Positions 35,758 to 47,170 of a DNA stretch of 64,000 nt are shown here, in pieces. A program made the translations under genes and the position numbers. The DNA is taken from positions 8,229,154 to 8,293,153 of the forward strand of contig ML664157.1 of assembly GCA_007570785.1 (NCBI GenBank), given 5' to 3'. The notes under the pieces were generated by a model. That model ran no database searches, had not been told where the DNA came from, and saw only the letters and a program-made list of their open reading frames with translations. Source of the stretch: Antilocapra americana (taxonomy: Eukaryota; Chordata; Mammalia; Artiodactyla; Antilocapridae). Each line of letters starts with the position of its first letter. The stretch's first letter is position 1.

Positions 35758-35967
35758 CTGCATTCTAAGTCACTCAGTCGTGTCCAGCTCTTCACAACCC
35801 CATGGACTGTAGCCCATTAGGCTCCTCTGTCCATGGGGTAATTGCTGGAGGGGGTTGCCATGTGTTCCTCCAGGGGATCTTCCTGACCTAGGGATGGAAT
35901 CTGAGTCTCTTATGTCTCCTGCATGGGCAAGTGGGTTCTTTACCACTAGCACCACCTAGGAAGCCCC
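35758..35967 (-). mobile_element. Bov-tA SINE
   Basis: Full-length complement of Bov-tA, from tail TCTAAGTCACTCAGTCGTG to head CACCTAGGAAGCCCC. Confidence 0.92.
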
Positions 35968-37339
35968 CTGAGTTTGTAAATGATCTTCCCCTTGGTTCTT
36001 CATTCACACACCCATCTCCTGGAGATGGAGAGAGAGGAAAGCAAACAGCATCATGCAACCATAAAAGCACAGCAAAGTGAGACTGTTTACAAACAGAGAA
36101 ACAGCCCTCTATGTGCCTATAGACTGTGGGGTGTATTATTGTGTTAAGGACTCAAAGAATTTATGTTAGTAATGATAACACTGATTTTTCCAGAGGAAGT
36201 CATGTGCAATAAGCACCCCCATGTAGAGAAAGCAAAGTGAACTACCCCTCAGAAAAATTTCTAGGAAAAATTAAAATTAAAAAGTTTTAGTGCTTAAGAA
36301 AATTCATCTTTCTGGAACCCTTAATCACAAGTGATAGGAGGAAAGTTCCTGAAAATCATTACAGTGCTTATCTTAGCCTGGAAGAATGAATGGTGGAAAT
36401 CATACTAAATATGTTTAGATTTAAAGCCTGCATGTAATTAATTTATAATATACAGTTTAAAATAAGAGAGAATTTTGCATCCATCTGTACAAAAAATACT
36501 TTCACTTCTAGTGTTATTAAGCTAATCTACATTCAACAAGATGACTTGCTCAATGAAAAGTGGCTTGCCCCTCCCCTCAGTTCTAATGAGTTAGCTATAG
36601 AATATAGTTGCCAGATTTAGCATACAAATTTAGTTTAACTGATGCACAGTTAAACTTGAATTTCTCTGAAATTGTCTGCAAGCTAAACTTAACTGGATAT
36701 CATGTGTTTTCACCTGGTAACTCTACATATAGAATATAATATGTATTAAAAAAAATAGGGAACTGAGTCTCCAAGTTCACAGGGCATCTGGGAAAGATGG
36801 ACAACTAAGTGGTCAAACTTTTTCACACAGAAATAGAGGAAATAGATTCTAAAATTGCCAAATCCTGGTCACCAGCTAAGGCTAGGCAAAAATCTTTTCA
36901 GGTGATACCCTAAAGACAAAATTCACTCTGTCATTTCCTCTATCATTTCTTTGCCAGAGATCCAGCATGGCCAAGCTGTGGTCCTGCAGGAATTACTACC
37001 CAGCTCCACTTTCCTTTAACAGCCAACTTGGGAGAAGGTATTTAGTTCAGAAAAATCCCTATCCTGGGTCCTCAGGTGGGATAAGGTGCTGTCTTCTTCC
37101 TTATTACAATAAATATCCTTCTGCTTTGAAAGACTGAGTGTGTGACCACTTAGTTTACTTAGGTACGTGGAGTTGAGTGGAAACAGCTAGATATTCCTGT
37201 GAGCTTGGGTATAGACTATTTAAATTGAGTAAAATACCCTGAGAAACCAAAGTCACAGTGTCTAGAGTCGATGTGAAAACAAATGATGGTGGTAGACTAT
37301 AACACCCCAAACACCAGGATTCATGCCTAAAACGACGAA
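35968..37339. other. No firm feature
   Basis: Mostly unique. At 36900-37200 the order of a pyrimidine-rich region, CTGGGTCCTCAGG and an AATAAA at about 37108 hints at an old LTR, but I cannot define ends or a family. Confidence 0.4.
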
Positions 37340-37500
37340 CTTGGATAGAATAGTATTCTTGGGCAAATTACCTCTTGTACCCCAGAATCTTTATCTGTAA
37401 AATGGGTATAATAATGGCATTTACTTCATAAAGTTGTCGTGAAGGTTTAAAACGGTCATAGAACAGCACAGGTCCATAACTAGCTTTCAGTAAATGCCAC
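37340..37500 (+). mobile_element. MIR SINE
   Basis: CTTGGGCAAATTACCTCTTG, CTTTATCTGTAAAATGGGTA, ATAATGGCATTTACTTCATA and a TTTCAGTAAATGCC end match sense MIR. Confidence 0.82.
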
Positions 37501-39764
37501 TTGTCTTCACAAGATGATTTTCCCCTTATTCTCTGTTCAACCTGGAGATTTCCCTAATAAGGAGGCCAAAGCCAAAGCTTCTTTCTTAAAGCAACTAAGT
37601 TATTTGTAGTATTGTCCTCACTAATATGTTTTTTTATTCTCATGGCCTGAGATATTTAGTAGCTTCAGAAGCATCTTCACAATGATTTGGGTTTTTCAAA
37701 TATTTGAAAAAACTCAGACATTTGTAATTCAGAGTCCTGACTCAATGATGATTGGGTCTCACCTACAAGCTGAAAGGACCCCCAGTCCAGAAGAGAGTTG
37801 TCAAATTAGTTGTCAGGTTCGAATCAGGAGAATTCCCTGATGAAAGTTTTCTGGCTTGAGCTGCCCTGGACTGCCAGGTGACTGGGATGCACAGGCTGTA
37901 TAGGAGTCAAAGGTGACTGTCTTTGGGTTGATGGTGGACCTCTACTTCCCACCGTGCCTCACTCTCTGCACACCCACCTCCCCACCCACTGAGGAGCTGA
38001 GAAGGCTGAATTAACTCAGCCTGTGTCGTGTCCTGAAGAAGACAGACAGTTTTACGTACCGTTGCTTAAAGCGGGGCATTTAGGAAGGGCCTTTATGAAA
38101 TGTCTATTCTCACTTTGTATTTAGTTGGCACTCTTTGGGTTGAGGAAATCATACATACATACACTGACCTTTATTCATTTCCTATTCCTGAAAAGCCTTT
38201 CATTAAATATTTCCTAGCACTTTTTACAAACTGATTAGGAGTAGCTGAATGAGTTCATGGAGATCCCACTCTCTGTTTCTTTCCCTCCCATTTTCTCATT
38301 ATTCCGTAGTCATAGATCTAAAATTGAGACTTCAGCTTTGGAGCCCCTCTTTGATGCAGAAGGTCAGGCCCTCACCCTTGCAGTTTCCAGCGCTCCATTA
38401 TTCATTTGGATTGGCAGTTCTCTTAATTAACACCCTGTCTATATTTACGGCAAAGGTTCAGAGTTTGGAGCTAAAGCCAAGAATGTTTAATGCAAATTTG
38501 CCACATTCAAAACAGAAATGATTTCATCTGAGACATCAGCCCAATAATGTCTTAAAAATGCACTGTAAACTTACATTTTCTGATTATTAATTATTGATGA
38601 TCCATATTATACCAGGCAGAATGAGTTTATCATTTCTCATTTCTAGTAATTTATATAGGACAAAAAGGTAAGTAAACTAACACACATTCTCTGTTGCTAA
38701 AATGAGGAGCTACAAAGGTAAGGTGGATGCTAGTATTGTTTATAGTTATAAGCTCCCTCAATGAATATTCATCAGAGCAGAAATTGCATTGTCGTATTCT
38801 TTCAGTTTTAAAGGATACCACTGAGTAACTGTATTATATGCATAGGTGCTTTATCTGAATAACACATTGTTTAAAAGAGGTGCAAATAGCAGCCAGGGAG
38901 GAAACAATTGGAGAAGCATTTTCTTTGCAGTTGGATTCTGCCCTTGGGATATCCACACTTCAGTACAGCCTCTTCAACTCTAGTATTCAGGACCTGCTGC
39001 TGGTCTCACAGGCATTAGAATATTAATTGCTGTCTGATCCTCCTAACTAGCTTGACTGATTTGTGGAGGCCAGAACAACATTAGGAACCTGACAAGGTTA
39101 CTTGCAAGCTGACATTTTATCTCTTTGTTTATCACCTATTAATTACTGTTAACTACCATGTCACAGCAATCTATTTCAAGAAGGTAGAATTACCATTTGT
39201 ACACTCTGCCTGTTAACACAATTTTTGTTTTCTTTTGTATTTTTTAATTGACTCATATTTAACAAACAGATTTTCAAATCCAATGACAAGAGTATAGCAT
39301 TCGAGGACATTTAAACATTGTAGAAGAAACCTATTTCTGGTTTGCAAAAATACTGGTAATGTTGAGTCAAAACAAAATGATGACTTTGCTTGGTTCTATT
39401 TACAAGAAGAGAAACTTTTTTGTAAGTAATTCAAAATGTGCTGTGTTTACAAACATTGAAACAGATGAGAGAAAGTGTCATCTTCATTCTTCCTCAGAAA
39501 TAAGGAAAAGTCTTTTATGATTAAGTCTTTTTACTGACTCATGATTTTACTGAATCAGAAATTGATCTCTACTCTATAATTACTTGAGATAGTTGTCACG
39601 GATCCTCCTTAACTGGAAAAAAAAGGAGCAAATCAACCATGTTTTACTTCACTAATAAGAAGAATAAAAATATGATGATTGAACGATATGATAATCTGAA
39701 AAATTAGCCTGATTTTTTAAGTTCTTATGAATTGTTGTTAACTTTTCATATGATGACAGATATT
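37501..39764. other. Repeat-poor unique stretch
   Basis: About 2.2 kb with no interspersed repeat I can recognise, the second longest such stretch here. The 90-aa plus frame at 38249-38521 shows no domain or splice context. Confidence 0.5.
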
Positions 39765-40245
39765 TCTGGTTCCTTGTGGGAGATTAAGTGTATAGACACA
39801 CAACACCTGGATCAGATATTAAAAATATAACTCTGACCCATAACCTTCAGAGGCTAATCCAGCAAGCCAGACCACAACCTACTAGCCATCAGCCCCAGAT
39901 GGTCAGGACTTGTTGAAAAACTGAGAGCTTTCCTAATTTTTACTCCTGCTTCCAAAGGGATAAAGTCAGTGGGATGGGACCAATGGGATAAAGCCAATTA
40001 TGTGACCCTAACCTACCTCAAAGGAGGTCCCCCTTCTAGTTACCTGGCCCCCAGTTTCTCCACATCAATTGTCTTCTTTCAGGACATATCTGGAGTCCTG
40101 CTTTTTTCCATTATAAAGCTGTCCCACTTCTCTGCCAGTCTTTGAGTTTCTGTCAAATGCAAATTATGATGGCTGACTCTCTTGCTGTAGCAGGTTCTGA
40201 ATAAATAGCCCTTAATGGTTCTTGCTTGAATGGTCTTCATTTATT
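39765..40245 (+). mobile_element. Probable endogenous-retrovirus solo LTR
   Basis: The segment has a TATA-like CATTATAAAG near 40110, a pyrimidine-rich patch downstream, a GCTGACTCTCTTGCTG block, and a polyadenylation signal AATAAA at about 40200. This is the spacing expected of U3-R of an LTR on the plus strand. No flanking gag, pol or env sequence and no convincing TSD are seen. Family not identified. Confidence 0.5.
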
Positions 40246-40534
40246 TCCATATGTAGGAATAGACTACATTTTTCTAAACCATATTGTTAAAGCTTATGAC
40301 TCTTTTTTATCAATATATTCTTATATGACTCTTTGGACAACCTCCATAAGTCAACTGGATATTCTTAAAAAACATGATCCCAATTTTACCATAATTTTCC
40401 AAATATGAGAGTGATATTTTACCCAAAAGTAATTAAGACTCTTATATTTTTAAAGAGTATTTCTAATTTACTGGTCTAATTCTAATTACTTACTAATATA
40501 CTAAGATATATTAAATAACATTCTAAAATAGAGC

Positions 40535-40760
40535 CAAGGAGTTATATTACTTATATTCAAAAGAAGAATAGGATTAAAAATAATTTTTCTATCATACCTT
40601 GTAATAAACCATAATGGAAAAGAATATGAAAAAGAATATATATGTTTTATATAATATATATAAGAATATATAAATGAATCACTCTGCTGTACACCAGACA
40701 CTAACACAACATTGTAAATCAACTATACTTCAATAAAAGAATTACATTAAATAAATAATT
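40535..40760 (+). mobile_element. Older L1 3' UTR terminus
   Basis: CTTGTAATAAACCATAATGG, an AT dinucleotide-rich patch, CTCTGCTGTACACCAGACAC, ACATTGTAAATCAACTATAC and CAATAAAAGAATTAC form the end of the older artiodactyl L1 3' UTR. Confidence 0.85.
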
Positions 40761-40765
40761 TTTTC

Positions 40766-41108
40766 AGACATTTCTCCAAAGAAGATATAAAAATGGCTAA
40801 CAAACACATGAAAAGATGCTCAACATCACTCATTATCAGAGAAATGCAAATCAAAACCACAATGAGGTACCACTTTACACCAGTCAGAATGGCTGCCATC
40901 CAAAAGTCTACAAGCAATAAATGCTGGAGAGGATGTGGAGAAAAGGGAACCCTCTTACACTGTTGGTGGGAATGCAAACTAGTACAGCCACTATGGAAAA
41001 CAGTGTGGAGGTTCCTTAAAAAGCTGCAAATAGTCCTGCCATATGACCCAGCAATCCCACTGCTGGGCATATACACCGAGGAAACCAGAATTGAAAGAGC
41101 CACGTGTA
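40766..41108 (+). mobile_element. Ruminant L1 ORF2 internal fragment lacking a 3' end
   Basis: Encodes the ORF2 C-terminal segment from [19 protein letters not shown] through [18 protein letters not shown] to [13 protein letters not shown] on the plus strand without a stop. Both ends are cut. The right end joins the first base of MER5A with no poly(A) tail or 3' UTR, unlike a normal target-primed insertion. Confidence 0.9.
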
Positions 41109-41291
41109 CAGTGACTCTTAAAGTGTGGTCCCTGGACCAGAAGCACTTACACCATCTGGGAACTTTGTTAGAGATGCAAGTTTTGGGAACCATTCAAGAT
41201 CTACTGAATCAGAACTTTCAGACTTTGGTGCCAAGGAATAAAAACTCTTCTGGGGGATTCTGATACATGCTAAAGTTTGAAAAATACAGAC
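41109..41291 (+). mobile_element. MER5A (hAT-Charlie non-autonomous DNA transposon)
   Basis: Starts at the terminal CAGTGACTCTTAAAGTGTGG and continues through CTGGGAACTTTGTTAGAG, TCTACTGAATCAGAACTTTC and GGATTCTGATACATGCTAAA to GTTTGAAAAATACAG. Essentially full length, in sense orientation. Ancient eutherian element. Confidence 0.9.
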
Positions 41292-41994
41292 TTGTGAAAA
41301 CTTGTTCTCATCTGGGGCTGCAAAACACTATTTAGAGTTTATCAGGGTTTCTAAATTGTTAAGGAAAAAAAAGAAAACAAATCTAGGTACCAAGAACTTG
41401 ATTGCACTTTACTAGCATTTTCTCTGCAAGTTAGCTCATCTTATTTTCCATTAGTCTACTTCTTATTTGATATCTGATTTATAATTTGGGGAGTAAATGT
41501 TAACCTTTGCTAGGTGAAAAATTGAGTACATTGCCTCAACATTATCTAATGATTATTTGTCAGTCCTTTGTCTAGATATACAAGATATACAAGACCTCAA
41601 ACAGAAGCCCTAAATGTAATTATTCTGCATATCCACACCACTGTATGACTTATGCCATTTTGAACAGTCCGGGGTTGCTGACCTCTTCTTAAGGTATATT
41701 GATTGACTGTCTTATTGGCTGACTTGCAGCGAACAAATGCACATGCCTCATCAGTGACAGCAGCTTTGGAATTCTGTAGGTTGTTCTCTTACAGAAGAGA
41801 TTGGCCCTTGTTTTTCTAAGAAAGTTGAAATTTTGCTAACAGTTTTGACTTACATAATAGTATCATACTCTTAATATTATAGTTGTGGTACTGAGCAAAT
41901 GATCCCAAACTGAATTCATAAGCTTTTCTGTGCAAACCTTCCCCATCTCTTATACTTCCAAATTAGTGATTAGAACCACCATCTGACCGATTGG
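41292..41994. other. No recognisable feature
   Basis: Unique AT-rich sequence. A short AAGATATACAAGA repeat occurs near 41580. Confidence 0.5.
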
Positions 41995-42605
41995 TCAGGC
42001 TACAGACATGGGGACTACCCATTAATTCATTCAATAAAAATTGAGTTCTTACTACATCCTGGGTATTCTAGGAACTGGGGATATAATAATGAACAAAGCA
42101 AGACAAAAATTCCTTCCTTCAAGGAGCTTACATTCTAAGTAACAACCAAAATATTTTTTCTAATAACAAAAAAATTAGTAAATTACTCTATACCATAAGT
42201 CAAAAAGTGATGGGTAATAAGAAGAAAACTTGGGATACTTTCATAGAGGTTGGAATGTTTAGTAGGATGATGATGAGAAGCCTCAATGAAAAGGTGATAT
42301 TTAAAAAAATACTTGAAGAAGGCATGGGTATGAACCATACTGGTATCTGGGCAGAGCAAAAACAAAGATGGTAAGGTAAGCTCAGGCCTGGAATGTTTGA
42401 GAAGAGCAGGATATTGGAGTGGGTGAGGTAGAGTGAGCTGGCAGGAAGGCAGGAGGGGTGAATCCATTGAGGCAACAGGGCTAGGGTAGGGCTGTGTTGT
42501 ACAGACTTTTTCATTCTTGTGGCCCACTGTGAAGATTTTAGCTTTCATTCTGCGTGAGATGGAAGCCACTGCAGGGTTCTGAGCTGAGGAGTGACATGAC
42601 CTGAC
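41995..42605 (-). mobile_element. Ancient L2/L3-like LINE repeat (tentative)
   Basis: ATTCATTCAATAAAAATTGAG, GAACTGGGGATATAATAATG, CAAGGAGCTTACATTCTAAG, GATTTTAGCTTTCATTCTG, then GAGTGACATGACCTGACTC follow a widely dispersed old mammalian repeat. The name is uncertain. The minus frames of 104-128 aa are artefacts of it. Confidence 0.55.
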
Positions 42606-42639
42606 TCATCTGTTGAGAGGGATGAATTCCCATCTCTTT

Positions 42640-43300
42640 CGCTGCCCCAGCCAATTGACATTGACAGTCAAGTCTATTTCCTCTCTATTTCTCAAATCTG
42701 TCCTATCTCCCCTCCAACCCCCACCCTATCATCACTGTCAGCACACTAGTCCAAGAAGCCTTAATTTCCTACTTGAGTCATCTCAATAGCTTCTTAGTAG
42801 ATTTCCTGCCTCTGTTTTCTTCCCTCAAATTCATTCTCCACAATGTATCCAGAGTAAGCACTCTGAAGATTTCACTGATTTACACCCGTTGTTAAAGCTA
42901 TCAATAGCCTTTTTTCTCCTGTAAATAAATTCTAAACTCAACATGACTTTCCATGGTCTGTTTCCCAATCTCTAGCTTCATGTATCCTCTTGTCTCTTCA
43001 TAGGATACACTCTGCCCATGTAAACTTCATTCCTTGAGAACGTGATGTTCTCCCGTTTCTGAAACTTCACAGATCCTTATTACACAGAGACTTCCCTGAT
43101 TTTAAAATTTGGATTGGTTTACCTTGTTTGTTGCTCTTACACCACCCTCTACTTTCCTTCCACTGAATTTGTCATTCCATATTCCCATTGTTTCATTATC
43201 TCTTTCCCCATTCTGCCCTTTGGCTTGGTGAGGACTGTCTGTCTTGCTCATTTTATCTCCAGTGCACTGTTTGTGACACATAGAAAATCAGGGGTGAATG
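42640..43300 (+). mobile_element. L2 LINE 3' part
   Basis: Sense L2 blocks: ATTCTCCACAATGTATCCAG, a GTTAAAGCTATCAATAGCC block, TGACTTTCCATGGTCTG, CAGAGACTTCCCTGA, then GAGGACTGTCTGTCTTGCTC. The ORF is fully decayed. The 124-aa frame at 43114-43488 is a chance opening. Confidence 0.75.
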
Positions 43301-43496
43301 GAGAATGGATGCCAAACTTCCTGATGGATGAGCACATTTTAAGGCCATTAAAAAACTCCTTTTTGTTACAGCCAGGAGACACTCAGATATTTGTTGTATG
43401 CATGAAAGAAGGAATCAGTGAATCAAAGATTTTTCTCAATCCTTTGTATTCTGCTTATTTCCCCCATTGTCCAAATGCTCCTCATTAATATGTTGT

Positions 43497-43553
43497 ATTT
43501 CATGGGGTCGCAAAGAGTCAGACATGACTGAGCGACTGAACTGAACTGAACTG
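43497..43553 (+). mobile_element. BovB 3'-end insertion of only 57 bp, with perfect TSD
   Basis: Just the final segment of BovB: CATGGGGTCGCAAAGAGTC, then GACATGACTGAGCGAC, then the ACTGAACTGAACTGA repeat. Flanked by perfect duplications AATATGTTGT at 43487-43496 and 43554-43563. Confidence 0.92.
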
Positions 43554-43563
43554 AATATGTTGT

Positions 43564-46500
43564 GTGGGCTCCCACCTGTCATAAACATATATGAAGCAGG
43601 TAATGGCTTACACAGTGTAACCTGGTGGTTTTGCAAGCATTCCTCATCAGGAATCCTTCGTGACTTCAGCCCTGGAGTCTGATTCTGGCCACCTTTGGAC
43701 ACATGATCAACTTCAGAAGACTCAAACAGCAATGACCTCAGTGGTGGGCAGCAGAAACAGTGACTTTAGGGGAGGCTGATAGTTTCTTTCCACACACAAA
43801 GAAGCAGCTCGATAATGGGTTCCAACTATAGTGCCATTTCCTTTTTTTTTCTTAAGTTTGAATTCAGCAGAAGCCTCAGCATTGAGTGGATACTGAGATT
43901 TGTTCATGAGTACATCTAGAAGACCCTTAGATCTTGTAGCAATAGGTGGGCAGTTTTGGAGAACTTGAGATTCCTCAGTTATTACTAGATGGGCATGCAT
44001 GATTTCTGTCTTTGCCATTAACTTGTCGGAGAAATATTACACGAAAGTTTTATTCCTAGGCTGCTATGACCTAGAGAAACATAGGTTACCATCTTATAGG
44101 TAGTACCTTTGGACTCCCAGCAAATCATCAACCTATGAAAAAAGGAAAGCTAAATGTATTAAAATTTGTTGTAGCAAGGGAGACCACCACCTTACCAATC
44201 CCAGCAGTGTCTCAGAATGTGGAAGTCAGAAGTGGTCCAGTTTTAGGGTTGTGGGGTCTGAGCTCAAAGTGGTTTTGAGGTAGGTCTTTCAAGACGAAGA
44301 CCTTATTTGGACTGGGCAACGTTTGTAACGTACTAGGTTTGGAATTAGTAGACCCTATGACACAAGGGTCTTGAAACAAGCCTTCATGAGGAAACTTTGT
44401 AGGATAAGCAAGTATTTGCCAAGGTGAGAAGACTCTTATTTCCATTAATTGTCTGTGGGAAATTTCCTGAAGCAAACAGTGAATTTTTAAAATTGGTTTA
44501 TAGCTTTATCTTTCCCAGGCAAAGTTTCCTGAAACAAACAACTAATTCATGTTGACAGAGCTGATCTATATTATTTCTTTTTTGATGAAAGTATTTTTAT
44601 TGTTTGCTGGAAAATACTATTGAATGCAAGGTCTGATTAGTGCAAGCTATATATTGACATAAAGAGTATAACTTAAATGATAAATACTGTACGTAAAGAC
44701 AATGCCCACTCCTCTGAACACTACATTTAATGGAATGAAGTCTCTTATTAAATGAGAACTGTAAAAACTGCAATCCTAAATAAAGCGTTCTAAGCAAAGA
44801 ACTTTAAAATTCTTTAGTTGTGACATCTACTTTGTCTCTCTTGAGTTAGGAATGGTGGGGCCCAGCGAAAACTTAGCCAACAAAAAGCCAGCACTCTCAG
44901 AAGCTCTTCCCAGGAAGCACGCTGCTGGTGCCCGAGACAGGCTGGCTCCCTGGCTTCCCTGGAGCCCTCGGGCCCCCTCTGACCACTAGTCCCTGTCCTG
45001 GGGCTAGTCTGAAATAAGTGGGAAGAAGATCATGTAGGAGGAAGCTTCTGCCATGACCCTTTGTACTGCACCAACTCAACAGATAAGAACACCTAGCATT
45101 TTTGATGGGTAACTGTCACTCTGAGCAAATACTGAAAAGTGGTTAACAACAAAATTATTGGGAACAAAAGCCATTTTCTGTTTTCTATACAGTCTACAGA
45201 TACCATTTATTCCTTTCAGCTATGTGTTCACAAAGATGCTCTAAAGGCAGGCCAGGATCAAAGGTAACAAAACTCCAGCTACGACTCCTAATTCAAATGA
45301 GTTAAAAAAAATGCAAACTTATTAGAGAGTCAAAATCAATCTCTATGATGTACATGGTAACATAGTCAAATGCTACAACTATATTCACTTTCCAAGGTCA
45401 ATTTGGAACGTAGCCACGTTTTTCTCCAAACTGAGAAAGCTCTGTGTGGAGAAGGACACAAGATTAACACCATCACCTCCTCTCTAAACACTGTCAGGGC
45501 TCAGAAAACTCATCACAAACAACAAATACAAAAAAATAAAAATAAATAAAGCACATCTTAATATATACACGGCAACAAAGGAAGACTGCTCTCCTTCTGG
45601 GTTTCCTTGGCACTCACTCAATCAAGGATTAGCAAACAATTTCCTAAACTAAGACAATAGTCTCACAGTCAAAGAAAATTTTCTTGTCCAAGATGTTTTT
45701 TTAAATGAGATTTCACAGTGGTCCAGACTGCTTACTTAAGATTAAACTACTAATGCACAGAGGACATCCTCTGAGCTCAAGTATGAGTAATACTAATATT
45801 CTCAGATTTTTCTAGACTTCACAGATCACAAATGTTTTATCAGACTATCCATTTAAGAGAATTGTAAGTCAACAGTAATAAACCAACTCTACATTTTTCT
45901 TACCCTGTTTATTAAAGAGCACCATGCTCTAATAGGAATGAAGCCGAGTTCAATAGGTATCTTATTCCCTTCAACTCTGCACAGTAAATGTCACTGTTTA
46001 GTTTTGATGTCTTTGACTCTTGTATGACTCACCTAAAGAAAATCTTGTATAAAAGTGGAAAACAGCAACCTCCAGCAGGAGCATTGGTATTAATGCTCAA
46101 GTAGACTTTAGGGGAATAACTGTAATTGCTTATGGGACTGTTTACAGCCTTGCTAGGAACCTTTCTCCTCTTGAAACCCTAGATCAAAACATTTGAATTA
46201 TTTAAACATAAGAGGGGATTTCATTGATAAAAGTCTAGTTTATGTGTAAGGTTCTGGTCCCTGGACAGATGTGCAGCTAGCCCAAACTACTGGCCATGTT
46301 TCCATTTTAAACATGTCCATTATTCTCCCCCCACCATAATATTACCAAATTCTTCCATCCCTCATGTCACTGGTGAGCCCTCTCCTTGCTGCTTCTATTT
46401 CTTTTGGCTGTTCTACTGCGCATACAAGCTTCGCTGTGTTCCCACTTGAATATGTAGGGAATTTCCATTTCTCACAGAACATCAGCTCCCTAGAAACCAT

Positions 46501-46577
46501 CAACTTGGAACAATTTCTGATTAGTAAAGGCACAATTATTTTTTATAAAGGAAACCAAAAGGGTTGTTTGGAAGTTG
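43564..46577. other. Longest repeat-poor stretch, about 3 kb, no gene supported
   Basis: No interspersed repeat is recognised. Two minus frames (43722-44018, 98 aa; 44212-44475, 87 aa) have no known motif. A GC-rich patch at 44880-45010 stands out from the AT-rich surroundings. AATAAA-containing 3'-UTR-like sequence is at 44770-44790. Confidence 0.5.
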
Positions 46578-46589
46578 AACAAACATCTT

Positions 46590-46789
46590 GTGTGATAAGT
46601 CACTTCAGTTGTGTCCAACTATTTATGACGCTGTGGACTGCAGCCCTCAGGCTCCTCTGTCCATGGGATTCTCCAGGCAAGGATACTGGAGAGGGTTGCC
46701 ATGCCCGTCCCAGGGATGGAATGTGCTTCTCTTACATCTCCTGCATTGGCAGGCAGGTTCTTTATCACTAATGCTACCTGGGAAGCCCC
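46590..46789 (-). mobile_element. Bov-tA SINE with perfect TSD
   Basis: Complement of Bov-tA, head ACCTGGGAAGCCCC at 46789, slightly deleted in the middle. Perfect 12-bp duplications AACAAACATCTT at 46578-46589 and 46790-46801. Confidence 0.95.
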
Positions 46790-46801
46790 AACAAACATCT
46801 T

Positions 46802-47170
46802 TGGTATTCCTAAAAAGTGAATGTTTTATGTGCTACTGAAACCTAAGGGCATTTACCATATCTAAAGAGTATATGGATTGTGTAAAAGCATGAATATGGT
46901 GTTTTAGGACATATTTCCAATTTTCCACTATACCATTTGGATGGAAGTGTTAGTAATACAGGACAAGCTAAAAGTGTGAACACCACCCTACTGGCTTGTT
47001 TTCTGCCCAGACTTCCACTAGTTTCCAGTAAATTCTGTCCCAGGGTAATCACTCGGCAAACATGCAGAGCTGCTCAGAGATAGAACATTGTGCTTCACCT
47101 CTATGAGTCCAGCAGCCAGCATTCATCATGTAAATAGTGTGTGGGGATGCACCAGAAAAGACTTAATGGC
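46802..47170. other. No recognisable feature
   Basis: Unique sequence. Confidence 0.5.

Noticed and set aside
40747..41193. 148-aa minus-strand frame, and similar 137-170 aa frames at 1412-2106 and 62038-62550
   Set aside because: These are antisense readings of L1 ORF2; the same antisense peptide appears at all three L1 copies because the DNA is repeated, not because it is a gene.
43722..44475. Two minus-strand frames of 98 and 87 aa, considered as a small gene or retroviral remnant
   Set aside because: No motif, no signal peptide, no splice or promoter context, and a lysine run at 43850 arising from a homopolymer. Kept only as an observation on the repeat-poor island.
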